NCBI GenBank assembly: GCA_029777885.1
Contig: JAKORJ010000084.1
Location: 1-39,606, forward strand
DNA length: 39,606 nt
Origin: Bacillota bacterium
GTDB taxonomy: Bacteria; Bacillota; Clostridia; Caldicoprobacterales; DTU083
Direction of reading: 5' to 3'
Shown: in pieces, positions 26,063-34,366 of the stretch
Position numbering within the stretch: the first letter of the stretch is position 1
How the letters are laid out: each line of letters starts with the position of its first letter
Position numbers and translations under genes: made by a program
Notes under the pieces: model-generated
The model's input: only the letters and a program-made list of their open reading frames with translations
What the model was told of the DNA's origin: nothing
Database searches by the model: none

Positions 26063-26668
26063 ATGAAGGTTATAGGTATCACCGGTGGGATTGGATCAGG
26101 AAAATCAACAGTAACAGCAATGATCAGGGATCTGGGTATCCCTGTCATAGATGCGGATGAGATATCAAGAAAGCTGTCTGAAAAAGGCGGCAAGGTATGG
26201 CAGGCTATTTATGACTCCTTTGGGCCCGGATTCTTTCTGCCTGATGGGGCGCTGGACCGCAGGGCTCTGGCTGAGCTGGTGTTTTCAGACGGGGACAAAA
26301 GGGAAATGCTCAACAGGCTTACCCATCCTCTGATCAGGCAGGAGGTCCTGAAGAGGATCGAGGAAATCAGGAGGAAGGGACTGCACAGGATAGTCTTTGT
26401 GGATGTTCCCTTGCTTTTTGAATCGGGCTGGGACCAAATGGTCGATGAAACCTGGGTGGTTGCTGTACCGGAAAATATTCAGATAGAACGGCTGATCAAG
26501 CGGGACGGCTTTACCGTCAGCCAGGCAAGGCAAAGGATAAGGAGCCAGATGAGCCTGGAGGAAAAATGCAAAAGGGCGGATATAGTAATCGACAACTCAT
26601 TGTCTTTAGAGTATACAAGGGAACAGGTATTGAGGCAGCTTGAGCAAAGGGTACAGGAGGGCAGATGA
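26063..26668 (+). CDS. coaE: Dephospho-CoA kinase
   Basis: A protein of 201 residues. P-loop GGIGSGKST at about 8-16, then DADEISR (substrate-side Asp) and the LTHPLIR and VDVPLLFESGW signatures of CoaE. It phosphorylates the ribose 3'-OH of dephospho-CoA, the last step of CoA synthesis. The start has GGAGTGAC upstream. Its stop overlaps the start of the following lytic transglycosylase gene by 4 nt, so they are translationally coupled. Confidence 0.96.
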   Translation: MKVIGITGGIGSGKSTVTAMIRDLGIPVIDADEISRKLSEKGGKVWQAIYDSFGPGFFLPDGALDRRALAELVFSDGDKREMLNRLTHPLIRQEVLKRIEEIRRKGLHRIVFVDVPLLFESGWDQMVDETWVVAVPENIQIERLIKRDGFTVSQARQRIRSQMSLEEKCKRADIVIDNSLSLEYTREQVLRQLEQRVQEGR

Positions 26669-27246
26669 TGCAACGGCAAAAAGGCCGAAAAGCCCGCAGG
26701 ATCGCGCTTGTCCTGGCTTTCACAATATTTGTTTCCGGGTATATGCTCTATCAAAGCGATTATGTCAAGCGGATCAGGTATCCCCTTAAGTATAAGGAGC
26801 ATATACAAAGGTATGCTGCCGAATATTCCCTTGATTCATGCCTGGTTGCGTCAGTGATATGGGTTGAAAGCAAATATGATACCAGCGCCGTATCCAGGAA
26901 AAATGCCATGGGCCTGATGCAGCTCATCCCTGAAACAGCAAGGTGGGGTGCTGCGAAAATTGGGATACAGGATTTTAACGAATCCATGCTTTTTGATCCC
27001 GATGTAAATATCAGGCTCGGGTGCTGGTATCTGAGCTACCTTATTCGCCAGTTCCCTGACGATATCCGGCTCGTGCTGGCTGCCTACAACGGCGGGATAG
27101 GCAATGTCAAGGCATGGCTGGAAAACAAGGAGTACAGCGCAGACGGAAAAACTCTGGATCATATCCCGTTTGGTGAAACCAGGACCTATGTCGACCTGGT
27201 ACTAAAAATATACGATATTTATAAACAGATATATCCTGAGTTATGA
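26665..27246 (+). CDS. Membrane-anchored lytic transglycosylase (SLT domain)
   Basis: A protein of 193 residues. A basic N-terminus and one membrane segment (about 12-30) anchor it outside the membrane. From about residue 50 it is an Slt70-type goose-lysozyme-like domain: catalytic Glu68 in WVESKYD, then NAMGLMQLIPETARW, LGCWYLSYL and VLAAYNGGIGNV. It cleaves the MurNAc-GlcNAc bond of peptidoglycan to give 1,6-anhydro ends. The same order, coaE then SLT, is frequent in Clostridia. The start codon overlaps the coaE stop; ATG at 26665 or 26668 are both possible, differing by one Met. Confidence 0.93.
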   Translation: MMQRQKGRKARRIALVLAFTIFVSGYMLYQSDYVKRIRYPLKYKEHIQRYAAEYSLDSCLVASVIWVESKYDTSAVSRKNAMGLMQLIPETARWGAAKIGIQDFNESMLFDPDVNIRLGCWYLSYLIRQFPDDIRLVLAAYNGGIGNVKAWLENKEYSADGKTLDHIPFGETRTYVDLVLKIYDIYKQIYPEL

Positions 27247-27274
27247 CCATGTGCTTACAGAAAGGGTTTAATCT

Positions 27275-28933
27275 ATGAAAAAGCTTGTTGTTATGCTGCT
27301 GGCATTTAGCTTCATATTCACATCTGCCTGCGGGGTGCTTGAAGTCCCGGAGCCTACACCTTATGAAAACGGTGATGACGATAACAGGAAGACTGAGCCT
27401 GTTCCCCAAAAAGGAGGCACTCTACGAGTACCCGTTACACAAATAGGGACCTGGAACCCTTTGTTGGTAAAATCTACAGATGTTCTTAATTTCATGAGCC
27501 TTATTTTTGAGGGCGTTGCGGCTTTTGATGAAAATCTGCGTCCGATGCCGGCACTTGCTTCTTCCTGGGAGGTTTCAGCCGATGGCAGGCTTTGGATCTT
27601 CAGCATGAGAAAGAATGCAAAGTGGCACAACGGGGAACCTGTAACGGCAGAGGATGTGATATTCACGATTGAAGCACTTCAGAGTGGGCTTTTGAACTCC
27701 TTTTATCAAAAGCACTTTTATGGCAACAGCAACATCCTGGAGATCGGGCTCAGGAACAATGACCCCTATACTTTTTTCGTCAGGCTGGCCGAACCGGATG
27801 CAAACCTGGCGAGCAAAATGACTTTTCCCGTTGTGTCGAAGGGATTTTTTAAGTCTGTAGAAAACATGGTGAACATAAAAGATGATATGTCCAGGCTTCC
27901 TGTTGGGACCGGTCCGTTTATGGTCGAAAGCGATTATAAGTATGACGGTCAAAGCATTACCCTGGTCAGGAACGGCTCATGGTGGGGCGGAGAAACTTAT
28001 ATAGACAAAATTACTGCCATAGTCTATCCCACTAATGAAGACGCAAGGGAGGCATTCAACAACGGCGAGATAGACCTGGTGGATACGATGGCGACCTATG
28101 TCAACGTACATTCAGTACCTGACAGCGTAAACCTGTACAAGTTCATAACCAATAGCTATGAATTCCTGGGACTTAACAGTTCAAGCCCCATACTTGATGA
28201 TATCAATGTCAGGAAGGCGATCGCCTACGCGATCGACCGCAAGGAGATCATTTCGAAGGTATACCTGAACAATGCCGAGACGGTCGACGTACCTATACCG
28301 CCTAGCCACTGGCTTTACAACAGCGCCTACAGGGTCTATGATTTTGATGCTGAAAAAGCAGGCAAACTGCTTAAGGATGCAGGCTGGGGGGATATTGACG
28401 GAGACGGTGTCCTGGATAAGCTGGTAAATAACCAGAAGGTTGAACTGAACCTAAAAATCATCACTAACAGGGTCAATGACTTCAGGCGGGATGCGCTGAT
28501 TCTTATCGAAAACCACCTTGAAAAGGTAGGCTTCAATGTTGAGACAGAAATCGTGGATCTTGATGTACTGGTAAATGAGATAATACCTGAAAAAGCCTTT
28601 GACGCGATTTTGATAGGCTATCATCTAGATTATGCTCTTGATGTCCGGTTTGCCTTTCATTCAGGGGAGATTGGAAACGGTATGAACAATTTCATGGGTT
28701 ATGCCAGTGAGGAATTGGACAGCCTGCTGGATGCCGCAACCCGGTCGATTGATGAAAACGAGCTCAAGCTTAATTACGAAAAACTCCAGCAGCACATGGT
28801 CAGGGAATTGCCGGTCATCAGCCTGTATTTTCGCACCGGTTCCCTACTCGTCAGCAGGAAGGTGCATGGAGTGGGGAAGAACTATCAATTGGGAATATAT
28901 AGAAACATAAAGGACTGGTTTATTAGCGAATAA
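27275..28933 (+). CDS. Peptide/oligopeptide ABC transporter substrate-binding lipoprotein (SBP family 5)
   Basis: A protein of 552 residues. The signal peptide ends in a lipobox with Cys19 (FTSAC), followed by a short Pro/Glu/Asp linker. The body is the SBP_bac_5 fold: GGTLRVPVTQIGTWNPLL, IFEGVAAFDENLRPMPALASSWEVS, MRKNAKWHNGEPVTAEDVIFT, the NVRKAIAYAIDRKEI signature, and the C-terminal Y-x-KLQQHMVRELPVISLY stretch. It binds peptides, nickel or similar ligands outside the cell. No permease or ATPase genes are adjacent, so it is a solitary binding protein using a transporter elsewhere, or it senses rather than imports. It lies 28 nt after the lytic transglycosylase gene, probably in the same operon. 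Confidence 0.93.
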   Translation: MKKLVVMLLAFSFIFTSACGVLEVPEPTPYENGDDDNRKTEPVPQKGGTLRVPVTQIGTWNPLLVKSTDVLNFMSLIFEGVAAFDENLRPMPALASSWEVSADGRLWIFSMRKNAKWHNGEPVTAEDVIFTIEALQSGLLNSFYQKHFYGNSNILEIGLRNNDPYTFFVRLAEPDANLASKMTFPVVSKGFFKSVENMVNIKDDMSRLPVGTGPFMVESDYKYDGQSITLVRNGSWWGGETYIDKITAIVYPTNEDAREAFNNGEIDLVDTMATYVNVHSVPDSVNLYKFITNSYEFLGLNSSSPILDDINVRKAIAYAIDRKEIISKVYLNNAETVDVPIPPSHWLYNSAYRVYDFDAEKAGKLLKDAGWGDIDGDGVLDKLVNNQKVELNLKIITNRVNDFRRDALILIENHLEKVGFNVETEIVDLDVLVNEIIPEKAFDAILIGYHLDYALDVRFAFHSGEIGNGMNNFMGYASEELDSLLDAATRSIDENELKLNYEKLQQHMVRELPVISLYFRTGSLLVSRKVHGVGKNYQLGIYRNIKDWFISE

Positions 28934-28947
28934 TTAAAGTTAGAGTA

Positions 28948-28976
28948 TTGACAACGGAAAACACCGTCGCTATAAT
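28948..28976 (+). promoter_or_regulatory. Consensus promoter of tRNA-Leu(GAG)
   Basis: Perfect TTGACA (28948-28953) and TATAAT (28971-28976) are separated by exactly 17 nt. A leader of about 30 nt containing the near-palindrome AGCGCTTGAAGCGCT precedes the mature tRNA. Confidence 0.9.
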
Positions 28977-29012
28977 ATTGCTTGTAGCGCTTGAAGCGCT
29001 GCAGACAATCAA

Positions 29013-29097
29013 GCGAGAGTGCTGGAATTGGCAGACAGGCACGTTTGAGGGGCGTGTGTCTTATGGCGTACGGGTTCAAGTCCCGTCTCTCGCACCA
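29013..29097 (+). tRNA. tRNA-Leu (anticodon GAG)
   Basis: 85 nt including CCA. Acceptor stem GCGAGAG/CTCTCGC, class II long variable arm, T arm GGGTTCAAGTCCC. The anticodon arm CACGT-TTGAGGG-GCGTG gives GAG, reading CUU and CUC codons. Confidence 0.96.
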
Positions 29098-29117
29098 TTT
29101 TAGTTTAATATATACAC

Positions 29118-29142
29118 AAAAGCCCAAAATCAACGGGCTTTT
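29118..29142 (+). terminator. Terminator of tRNA-Leu(GAG)
   Basis: An 8-bp stem AAAAGCCC/GGGCTTTT runs into TTTTTTG. Confidence 0.85.
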
Positions 29143-29265
29143 TTGTTTGCCGTCAAACCTTTGATTATGCTAATGAGGGACGCAACACTAGTACAAGTAA
29201 AAGCAGGCTAAATGGGCAAATTATATAGAGCATGCGTCATAACACGTATTATGCAGGTGATGCCA

Positions 29266-29643
29266 ATGAAAGGTGGTTCTGAGAATAAAATACGTGATTA
29301 TGGAAAGATCCTGGCCATGGGGGTAGTTATAGGTCTATGCAATGGCTTGTTTGGCGCAGGCGGCGGTATAATAGCCGTATCGTCCATGGTTTATTTATTA
29401 GGCCTTAGCGAGCATGATGCCCACGCAACAGCCATATCGGTCATATTGCCTTTGGCTGCTATAAGTGCATTCATCTATTTTAGAAACGGTCACCTGGATC
29501 TCAGTATCCTGGCTCCGGTAGCCCTTGGTGAAATAATAGGGGCAGTAGGCGGAGCCTGGCTCCTTAAATATACATCATCTGTTTTGCTGAGAAAGATATT
29601 TGCATTGTTCATAATATTTGCAGCATTAAGGATGATATTTTAA
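29266..29643 (+). CDS. TSUP (TauE/SafE) permease, N-terminal half as a separate gene
   Basis: A protein of 125 residues from the ATG at 29266 (CAGGTGATGCC upstream); the upstream in-frame ATG at 29212 has no ribosome binding site. It has about four membrane segments and the TSUP repeat signature GLCNGLFGAGGGIIAVSSM followed by HATAISVILPLAAISAF. Ordinary TSUP proteins, which export sulfite, sulfonates or organic anions, have about 250 residues made of two such repeats. This gene encodes one repeat only, and the next gene, starting 1 nt after its stop, encodes the other. The pair probably forms the transporter together. A frameshift splitting one gene cannot be excluded from sequence alone. 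Confidence 0.85.
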   Translation: MKGGSENKIRDYGKILAMGVVIGLCNGLFGAGGGIIAVSSMVYLLGLSEHDAHATAISVILPLAAISAFIYFRNGHLDLSILAPVALGEIIGAVGGAWLLKYTSSVLLRKIFALFIIFAALRMIF

Positions 29644-29644
29644 T

Positions 29645-29989
29645 ATGCTTTTGTTCATTATCGGGATCATTACAGGGATAATAGGCGGAATGGGCATTGG
29701 AGGCGGGACCGTGCTCATCCCTGTCCTGCTTTTTTTTACAGATGTGTCGCAGCATACAGCCCAGGCTACGAATCTAGCGGCATTCATCCCCAGTGCTGTG
29801 GCAGCCCTCTATATCCATATAAAGAACAAACGGGTAAAGCTCAGGCTGGCAATGCTCCTCCTCGCAGGGGGTCTTGCGGGAGCCTTACTGGGTTCAATGG
29901 CCGCTGGCAGTGTCCAGGCTGATGTGCTGGGGAAAATATTCGGCTTTTTCCTGCTGGCTATGGGTATCTATGAGCTGTGTAGGAGATGA
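29645..29989 (+). CDS. TSUP (TauE/SafE) permease, C-terminal half as a separate gene
   Basis: A protein of 114 residues with about four membrane segments. It repeats the design of its partner: GIITGIIGGMGIGGGTVLIP, then HTAQATNLAAFIPSAVAAL, then a basic loop KNKRVKLR and a glycine-rich helix GGLAGALLGSMAAG. The start ATG follows the stop of the first half after a single base, in another frame, so translation of the two is probably coupled. Substrate unknown. Confidence 0.85.
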   Translation: MLLFIIGIITGIIGGMGIGGGTVLIPVLLFFTDVSQHTAQATNLAAFIPSAVAALYIHIKNKRVKLRLAMLLLAGGLAGALLGSMAAGSVQADVLGKIFGFFLLAMGIYELCRR

Positions 29990-30059
29990 AATCAGCCTGT
30001 TGCACAGTTTGAAAATGAGACAATAAATCGTATAAATTATATAATAATCAGTTTTTTTA

Positions 30060-30068
30060 TGTTATAAT
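30060..30068 (+). promoter_or_regulatory. Extended -10 promoter element upstream of rnf
   Basis: TGtTATAAT is a perfect extended -10. No good -35 is present at the matching distance, as is common with extended -10 promoters. Transcription from here would include the hairpin at 30096-30134 and the Rex-like site before reaching rnfC. Confidence 0.45.
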
Positions 30069-30095
30069 GTTCTAGTAAACATGCATGCCTGTTAG

Positions 30096-30134
30096 ATAAC
30101 CCGAAGAGGTCTTTGACTTCGGAGGGTTATTTTA
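30096..30134 (+). terminator. Terminator-like hairpin in the rnf leader
   Basis: ATAACCCGAAG pairs with CTTCG-(ga)-GGGTTAT around a 10-nt loop and is followed by TTTTAG. It lies over 100 nt after the TSUP stop and about 30 nt after an extended -10. It is either the TSUP terminator or an attenuator of the rnf transcript. Confidence 0.6.
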
Positions 30135-30145
30135 GTGTCAACGGG

Positions 30146-30163
30146 TTGTTAGTTTTTTAACAA
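30146..30163. promoter_or_regulatory. Rex (NADH/NAD+-sensing repressor) operator-like palindrome
   Basis: TTGTTAG-TTTT-TTAACAA matches the Firmicute Rex consensus TTGTTAA-N4-TTAACAA at 13 of 14 defined positions. It lies 55 nt before the rnfC start. Rex leaves DNA when NADH is high, and Rnf makes NADH, so the match fits the operon. Confidence 0.7.
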
Positions 30164-30217
30164 ACATTTTGTTGACTTTTTAGGCGTTTCTAATAATGAA
30201 TTAGTGAGGTGTAAATA

Positions 30218-31552
30218 GTGACAAAAGGATTATTTACATTCAGCGGAGGAGTGCACCCCCCTCACAGCAAGCATTTTACAGAAGACCAAAAAATAGAGCT
30301 GTGCAGGGTTCCTGATGTAGTTGTTATTCCTCTGCAGCAGCATATAGGAGCACCCTGCGAGCCCCTGGTAAAGTCCGGCGATACGGTAAAGCTGGGTCAG
30401 AAGATAGGACAGCCCAAAGGATTTGTTGGTGCGCCTGTGCATTCCAGCGTATCAGGCGTAGTCAAATCGATCGAGATGTGCAACAGTTCTGTTGGAGGCA
30501 AAGTCTTGTCGGTAGTCATCCAAAATGACGGAACAGATACCGGGGTAGAACCTGATATACCCGGGAATATCGATCAGCTTGACCCTGCGCAGCTTAAAAG
30601 CATTGTGCTTGAAGCCGGTATTGTAGGTATGGGAGGTGCTGCATTCCCGACCCATGTGAAGCTTTCACCGCCTGCTGACAAGAAAATCGATACAGTTATC
30701 CTGAACGGTGCCGAATGTGAACCATATCTGACATCGGATTACAGGCTTATGATAGAAACACCAGAACAGATCATCGGCGGCCTGAAAATCATCATGAAAA
30801 TACTTGGTGTCAGCAACGGCATCATAGGCATAGAAGATAACAAACCCAAAGCGCTACAATCTGTAAGGAGGGCAGCGGCCGAGGAGAAAAACATAAAGGT
30901 AGTGAGCTTGAGAACCAAATACCCGCAGGGAGCCGAAAAACAGCTGATATACGCAATCACTAAGCGCATGGTACCTTCAGGCGGGCTGCCCATGGATGTT
31001 GGTGTAGTCGTAAACAACGTGGGGACTGCTGCTGCCATACACAAGGCTGTGACTTTGGGAGAGCCCCTTTATCAGCGTATAGTCACCGTTTCCGGTGGCG
31101 CTGTCAAGGAGCCCAAGAATCTGCTGGTCCGGATAGGTACTACCTTCAAAGATGTGATCGACTTTTGCGGCGGCCTGGTCGAAGAACCGGCAAAGGTCAT
31201 TTCCGGTGGCCCTATGATGGGTATCGCCCAGCATACCCTGGACGTGCCCGTAGTTAAAGGTACCTCAGGCATCCTGGTACTGACGAAAAAGGAAGCAGAA
31301 CTGCCCGAGCCTTCTGCCTGCATACGCTGCGGCAAATGCGTCGAGGTATGCCCGATAAATCTGATGCCGCTTCACTTGAGCAATGCATCCCTAAAGGGGA
31401 ATATGGAAGAAGCAGAGGCTCTCCATGCTATGGACTGCATCGAATGCGGGAGCTGCTCGTTTATTTGCCCGGCCAAAAGACCTCTTGTGCATTCGATCAA
31501 GGTGGCGAAAAAAGAGATCACAGCCAGGAGAAAACGCAGTGCTTCATCCTGA
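30218..31552 (+). CDS. rnfC: Rnf complex subunit C (NADH-binding, ferredoxin:NAD+ oxidoreductase)
   Basis: A protein of 444 residues starting with GTG at 30218 behind GAGGTG. N-terminal barrel-sandwich region (VKLGQKIGQPKGFVGAPVHSSVSGVV), then the NADH/FMN-binding Complex-I 51-kDa-like part (GMGGAAFPTHVKL, LNGAECEPYLTSDYRLM), a SLBB-like part, and two [4Fe-4S] motifs CIRCGKCVEVCP and CIECGSCSFICP near the C-terminus. It is the peripheral subunit where NAD+ is reduced. It is first in the clostridial order C-D-G-E-A-B, whose product couples ferredoxin oxidation to Na+ or H+ export. Confidence 0.97.
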   Translation: MTKGLFTFSGGVHPPHSKHFTEDQKIELCRVPDVVVIPLQQHIGAPCEPLVKSGDTVKLGQKIGQPKGFVGAPVHSSVSGVVKSIEMCNSSVGGKVLSVVIQNDGTDTGVEPDIPGNIDQLDPAQLKSIVLEAGIVGMGGAAFPTHVKLSPPADKKIDTVILNGAECEPYLTSDYRLMIETPEQIIGGLKIIMKILGVSNGIIGIEDNKPKALQSVRRAAAEEKNIKVVSLRTKYPQGAEKQLIYAITKRMVPSGGLPMDVGVVVNNVGTAAAIHKAVTLGEPLYQRIVTVSGGAVKEPKNLLVRIGTTFKDVIDFCGGLVEEPAKVISGGPMMGIAQHTLDVPVVKGTSGILVLTKKEAELPEPSACIRCGKCVEVCPINLMPLHLSNASLKGNMEEAEALHAMDCIECGSCSFICPAKRPLVHSIKVAKKEITARRKRSASS

Positions 31553-31609
31553 TGTGAATATCAGGCCATTACTTACTTTTAAATAAACAAGGTTTTGGAG
31601 GGTTTAAAA

Positions 31610-32548
31610 TTGAGTATGTTGACCGTAACATCAGCTCCCCATATAAGGTCCAAAGACTCAGTTTCCAGAATAATGCTGGATGTTGTGCTGGCGCTCATAC
31701 CTGCTGGCTTATTCTCTGTGTACCTGTATGGGACAAGAGCTTTTCTAACGATTATTTTGGGAGTAGCATCTGCAGTATTGACAGAAGCATTGATCCAAAA
31801 GCTTACTAAAAAGCCTGTTACAATAACTGATTTCAGCGCAGTGGTCACTGGATTGCTGCTGGCATACAACCTGCCGCCTTCTGCACCCTGGTGGCTTCCG
31901 GTCATAGGGTCTTTCGTGGCAATCGCGCTCGTAAAGCATGTATTCGGCGGGCTCGGCAATAATTTTATGAATCCTGCCCTTGCAGCCCGTGCCATCCTGC
32001 TCGCGGCCTGGCCGGTACAAATGACCTCCTGGGTCATCCCCAATGCAGATGCCGTCAGCTCGGCCACGCCCCTGGCGATACTGAAAGGTGCCGAGGGTAC
32101 GCTTCCTTCCCTGAGGGATACCTTTATAGGCAATATAGGCGGGACGATAGGCGAGGTGTCAGCCGCAGCCTTGCTTTTAGGCGCTGCTTATCTTTTATAT
32201 AGAAAAGTGATCACCTGGCATATACCTGTCACTTATATAGCAACTACATTCGTGCTAGTGACCCTGCTAGGAGGCAAGGGCCTGGAAACCGGTATATATC
32301 ATATATTTACCGGAGGCCTGATCCTGGGTGCCTTCTATATGGCCACTGATTATTCATCATCGCCCATCACTGCCAAAGGCAAGTTGATCATGGGTGTAGG
32401 CTGCGGGATATTGACAGCGGTCATCAGGCTGTACGGCGGATATCCGGAAGGCGTAAGCTATTCGATATTGCTGATGAACGTCGCTGCACCGCTTATAGAC
32501 AAATATACCGTGCCGCGTGTATTCGGGGAGGTGAAGCAGCATGCATGA
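31610..32548 (+). CDS. rnfD: Rnf complex subunit D
   Basis: A protein of 312 residues from the TTG at 31610, with GGAGGG 7 nt upstream; a TTG at 31595 overlaps that site. The N-terminus SMLTVTSAPHIRSKDSVSRIM is typical of RnfD. It has about eight to ten membrane segments. The covalent-flavin motif is present as SSATPLA, whose Thr carries FMN by a phosphoester bond in this family, and GNNFMNPALAARA is the family hallmark. It is related to NqrB. Its 3' end overlaps rnfG by 8 nt. Confidence 0.96.
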   Translation: MSMLTVTSAPHIRSKDSVSRIMLDVVLALIPAGLFSVYLYGTRAFLTIILGVASAVLTEALIQKLTKKPVTITDFSAVVTGLLLAYNLPPSAPWWLPVIGSFVAIALVKHVFGGLGNNFMNPALAARAILLAAWPVQMTSWVIPNADAVSSATPLAILKGAEGTLPSLRDTFIGNIGGTIGEVSAAALLLGAAYLLYRKVITWHIPVTYIATTFVLVTLLGGKGLETGIYHIFTGGLILGAFYMATDYSSSPITAKGKLIMGVGCGILTAVIRLYGGYPEGVSYSILLMNVAAPLIDKYTVPRVFGEVKQHA

Positions 32549-33113
32549 TATGCTGAAGCTTGGATTCAGACTGTTCATAATAACGGTCATAGCAACCTTT
32601 GCGCTTGCCCTGACTAATATGATGACAGCAGAACCGATCCAGGAGCAGATCCGTATTGCGGAAGATGAAGCCCGAAAAGCAGTTTTGAGCGCTGCTGAAA
32701 GCTTCGAGGCAGTAAAAACATTTTCAGAAGAAGAGGCTTCCGGTGGGTACCCATATGTCATGGAGGCATATAAGGGTATTACAGGCAATGAAGTAGCAGG
32801 ATACACTATAAAGGTAGCTAACCGCGGCTACGGTGGGGAGCTGATCATAATAGCCGGTATAAATGCTGACGGAGTTATCGAGGGAGTGCAGATAATACAG
32901 CATTCAGAAACACCCGGCCTGGGCGCCAAGGCTGAGCAGCCTGATTTTTTGGGCCAGTTCAGTGAAAAATCTGCCGAAAGCCCCTTAGTGCTGAAGGAGG
33001 ACATCTCTGCCATATCAGGCGCGACGATAACCTCCAGAGCTGTTACCAATGCAGTAAACGCTGCGCTGGATTATTACCGCAATAAAATATTGATCGGGGG
33101 TGGCAACAGATGA
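32541..33113 (+). CDS. rnfG: Rnf complex subunit G (covalent FMN)
   Basis: A protein of 190 residues with one N-terminal membrane segment (about 8-26) and an extracytoplasmic FMN-binding domain. The flavinylation motif SGATITS is intact with Thr162 as the expected FMN acceptor; SETPGLGAKAEQPDFLGQF is the usual upstream element. Modification would need an ApbE flavin transferase, which is not in the window. The start overlaps rnfD; the stop overlaps rnfE by 4 nt. Confidence 0.96.
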   Translation: MHDMLKLGFRLFIITVIATFALALTNMMTAEPIQEQIRIAEDEARKAVLSAAESFEAVKTFSEEEASGGYPYVMEAYKGITGNEVAGYTIKVANRGYGGELIIIAGINADGVIEGVQIIQHSETPGLGAKAEQPDFLGQFSEKSAESPLVLKEDISAISGATITSRAVTNAVNAALDYYRNKILIGGGNR

Positions 33114-33739
33114 AAGTCAAAGAGGTTTTGATAAATGGTATCATAAAAGAGAACCCTACATTCCGCCTTGTATTAGGCATGTGCCCCACACTGGCACTGA
33201 CGACGGCAGCGATCAATGGAGTCGGCATGGGACTGGCGGTCGTGTTCGTACTGGCCTTATCAAACCTGTTTATATCTTTGTTAAGGAACTTTATTCCTGA
33301 CAAGGTGAGAATACCTGCATTTGTTGTTATAATCGCTGCTTTTGTAACTATCGTGGATATGATCATGCACGCATATACCCCCGGGCTTTATGATGCACTG
33401 GGACTATATATACCGCTGATCGTGGTCAATTGCATAATCCTGGCGAGAGCAGAATCCTTTGCATCCAAGAACGGCCCCTTCCTGTCCTTTATGGACGGAG
33501 TGGGCATGGGACTAGGATTTACGATCGCCCTGGTGCTCCTAGGCACCATCAGGGAGCTATTGGGTGCAGGATCAGTCTTCGGATATAAAATCCTGGGTGA
33601 AGGTTCTATAACAGGCCTGAGTTTTTTAAGCAACATCGAGCCAGCTATCATAATGATACTTCCTCCAGGCGCATTCTTTACGCTGGGGCTTTTGCTGGCT
33701 TTGCTCAACAAGCTTACTGACCGGAAAAAGCAGGCATGA
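33110..33739 (+). CDS. rnfE: Rnf complex subunit E
   Basis: A protein of 209 residues with six membrane segments, homologous to RnfA and NqrD. Family phrases are NPTFRLVLGMCPTLA, YIPLIVVNCIILARAE and GMGLGFTIALVLLGTIRELLG. Each of RnfA and RnfE contributes two half-helices with a cysteine (here C27 and C104 regions) to a membrane-embedded [2Fe-2S] centre. It is translationally coupled to rnfG. Confidence 0.96.
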   Translation: MKVKEVLINGIIKENPTFRLVLGMCPTLALTTAAINGVGMGLAVVFVLALSNLFISLLRNFIPDKVRIPAFVVIIAAFVTIVDMIMHAYTPGLYDALGLYIPLIVVNCIILARAESFASKNGPFLSFMDGVGMGLGFTIALVLLGTIRELLGAGSVFGYKILGEGSITGLSFLSNIEPAIIMILPPGAFFTLGLLLALLNKLTDRKKQA

Positions 33740-33765
33740 TAAAATGAGGTCAAGGGGGAATATCC

Positions 33766-34353
33766 ATGGATTATGCAGTTAAGCTATTTTTAATCCTTTT
33801 GAGTTCTATACTTGTCAACAACTTCATAATGTCGAGGTTCCTCGGGATCTGCCCTTTTCTTGGGGTTTCTAAGAGGGTATCGACCGCAATGGGCATGGGC
33901 CTTGCTGTAACCTTCGTTATAGCAATGTCTTCGGTTATCACATACCTTGCCCATCATTTCATACTGGTAAAGCTGAATATGGAATACATGCAGACGCTGG
34001 CATTTATTTTGATAATAGCAGCCCTGGTACAGTTCGTGGAAATGGTCATACAAAAAACCAGCCCTTCTTTGTATCAAGCCCTGGGCGTTTATCTGCCGCT
34101 CATCACGACCAACTGTGCTGTACTGGGCGTTGCCATCATCAATATAGAGGAAGGCTATGACCTGCTGCAAACCTTGATCAACGGAACGGGAAGCGCTTTA
34201 GGCTTCACCCTTGCCATAGTATTGTTCGCCGGTATAAGGGAGAGACTGGAGCAGTCCGATATTCCCAAGCCGATGCAAGGCTTTCCTATAGCCATGATAA
34301 CAGCAGGGCTGATGTCAGTGGCATTTCTGGGCTTCCAGGGACTAATCAAATAG
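33766..34353 (+). CDS. rnfA: Rnf complex subunit A
   Basis: A protein of 195 residues with six membrane segments, paralogous to RnfE and to NqrE. It has NNFIMSRFLGICPFLGVSKR, YLPLITTNCAVLGVAI and GTGSALGFTLAIVLFAGIRERL, including the two cysteines that help hold the intramembrane iron-sulfur centre. CAAGGGGGA precedes the ATG. Confidence 0.97.
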   Translation: MDYAVKLFLILLSSILVNNFIMSRFLGICPFLGVSKRVSTAMGMGLAVTFVIAMSSVITYLAHHFILVKLNMEYMQTLAFILIIAALVQFVEMVIQKTSPSLYQALGVYLPLITTNCAVLGVAIINIEEGYDLLQTLINGTGSALGFTLAIVLFAGIRERLEQSDIPKPMQGFPIAMITAGLMSVAFLGFQGLIK

Positions 34354-34366
34354 GGGGTTTAGTTTA

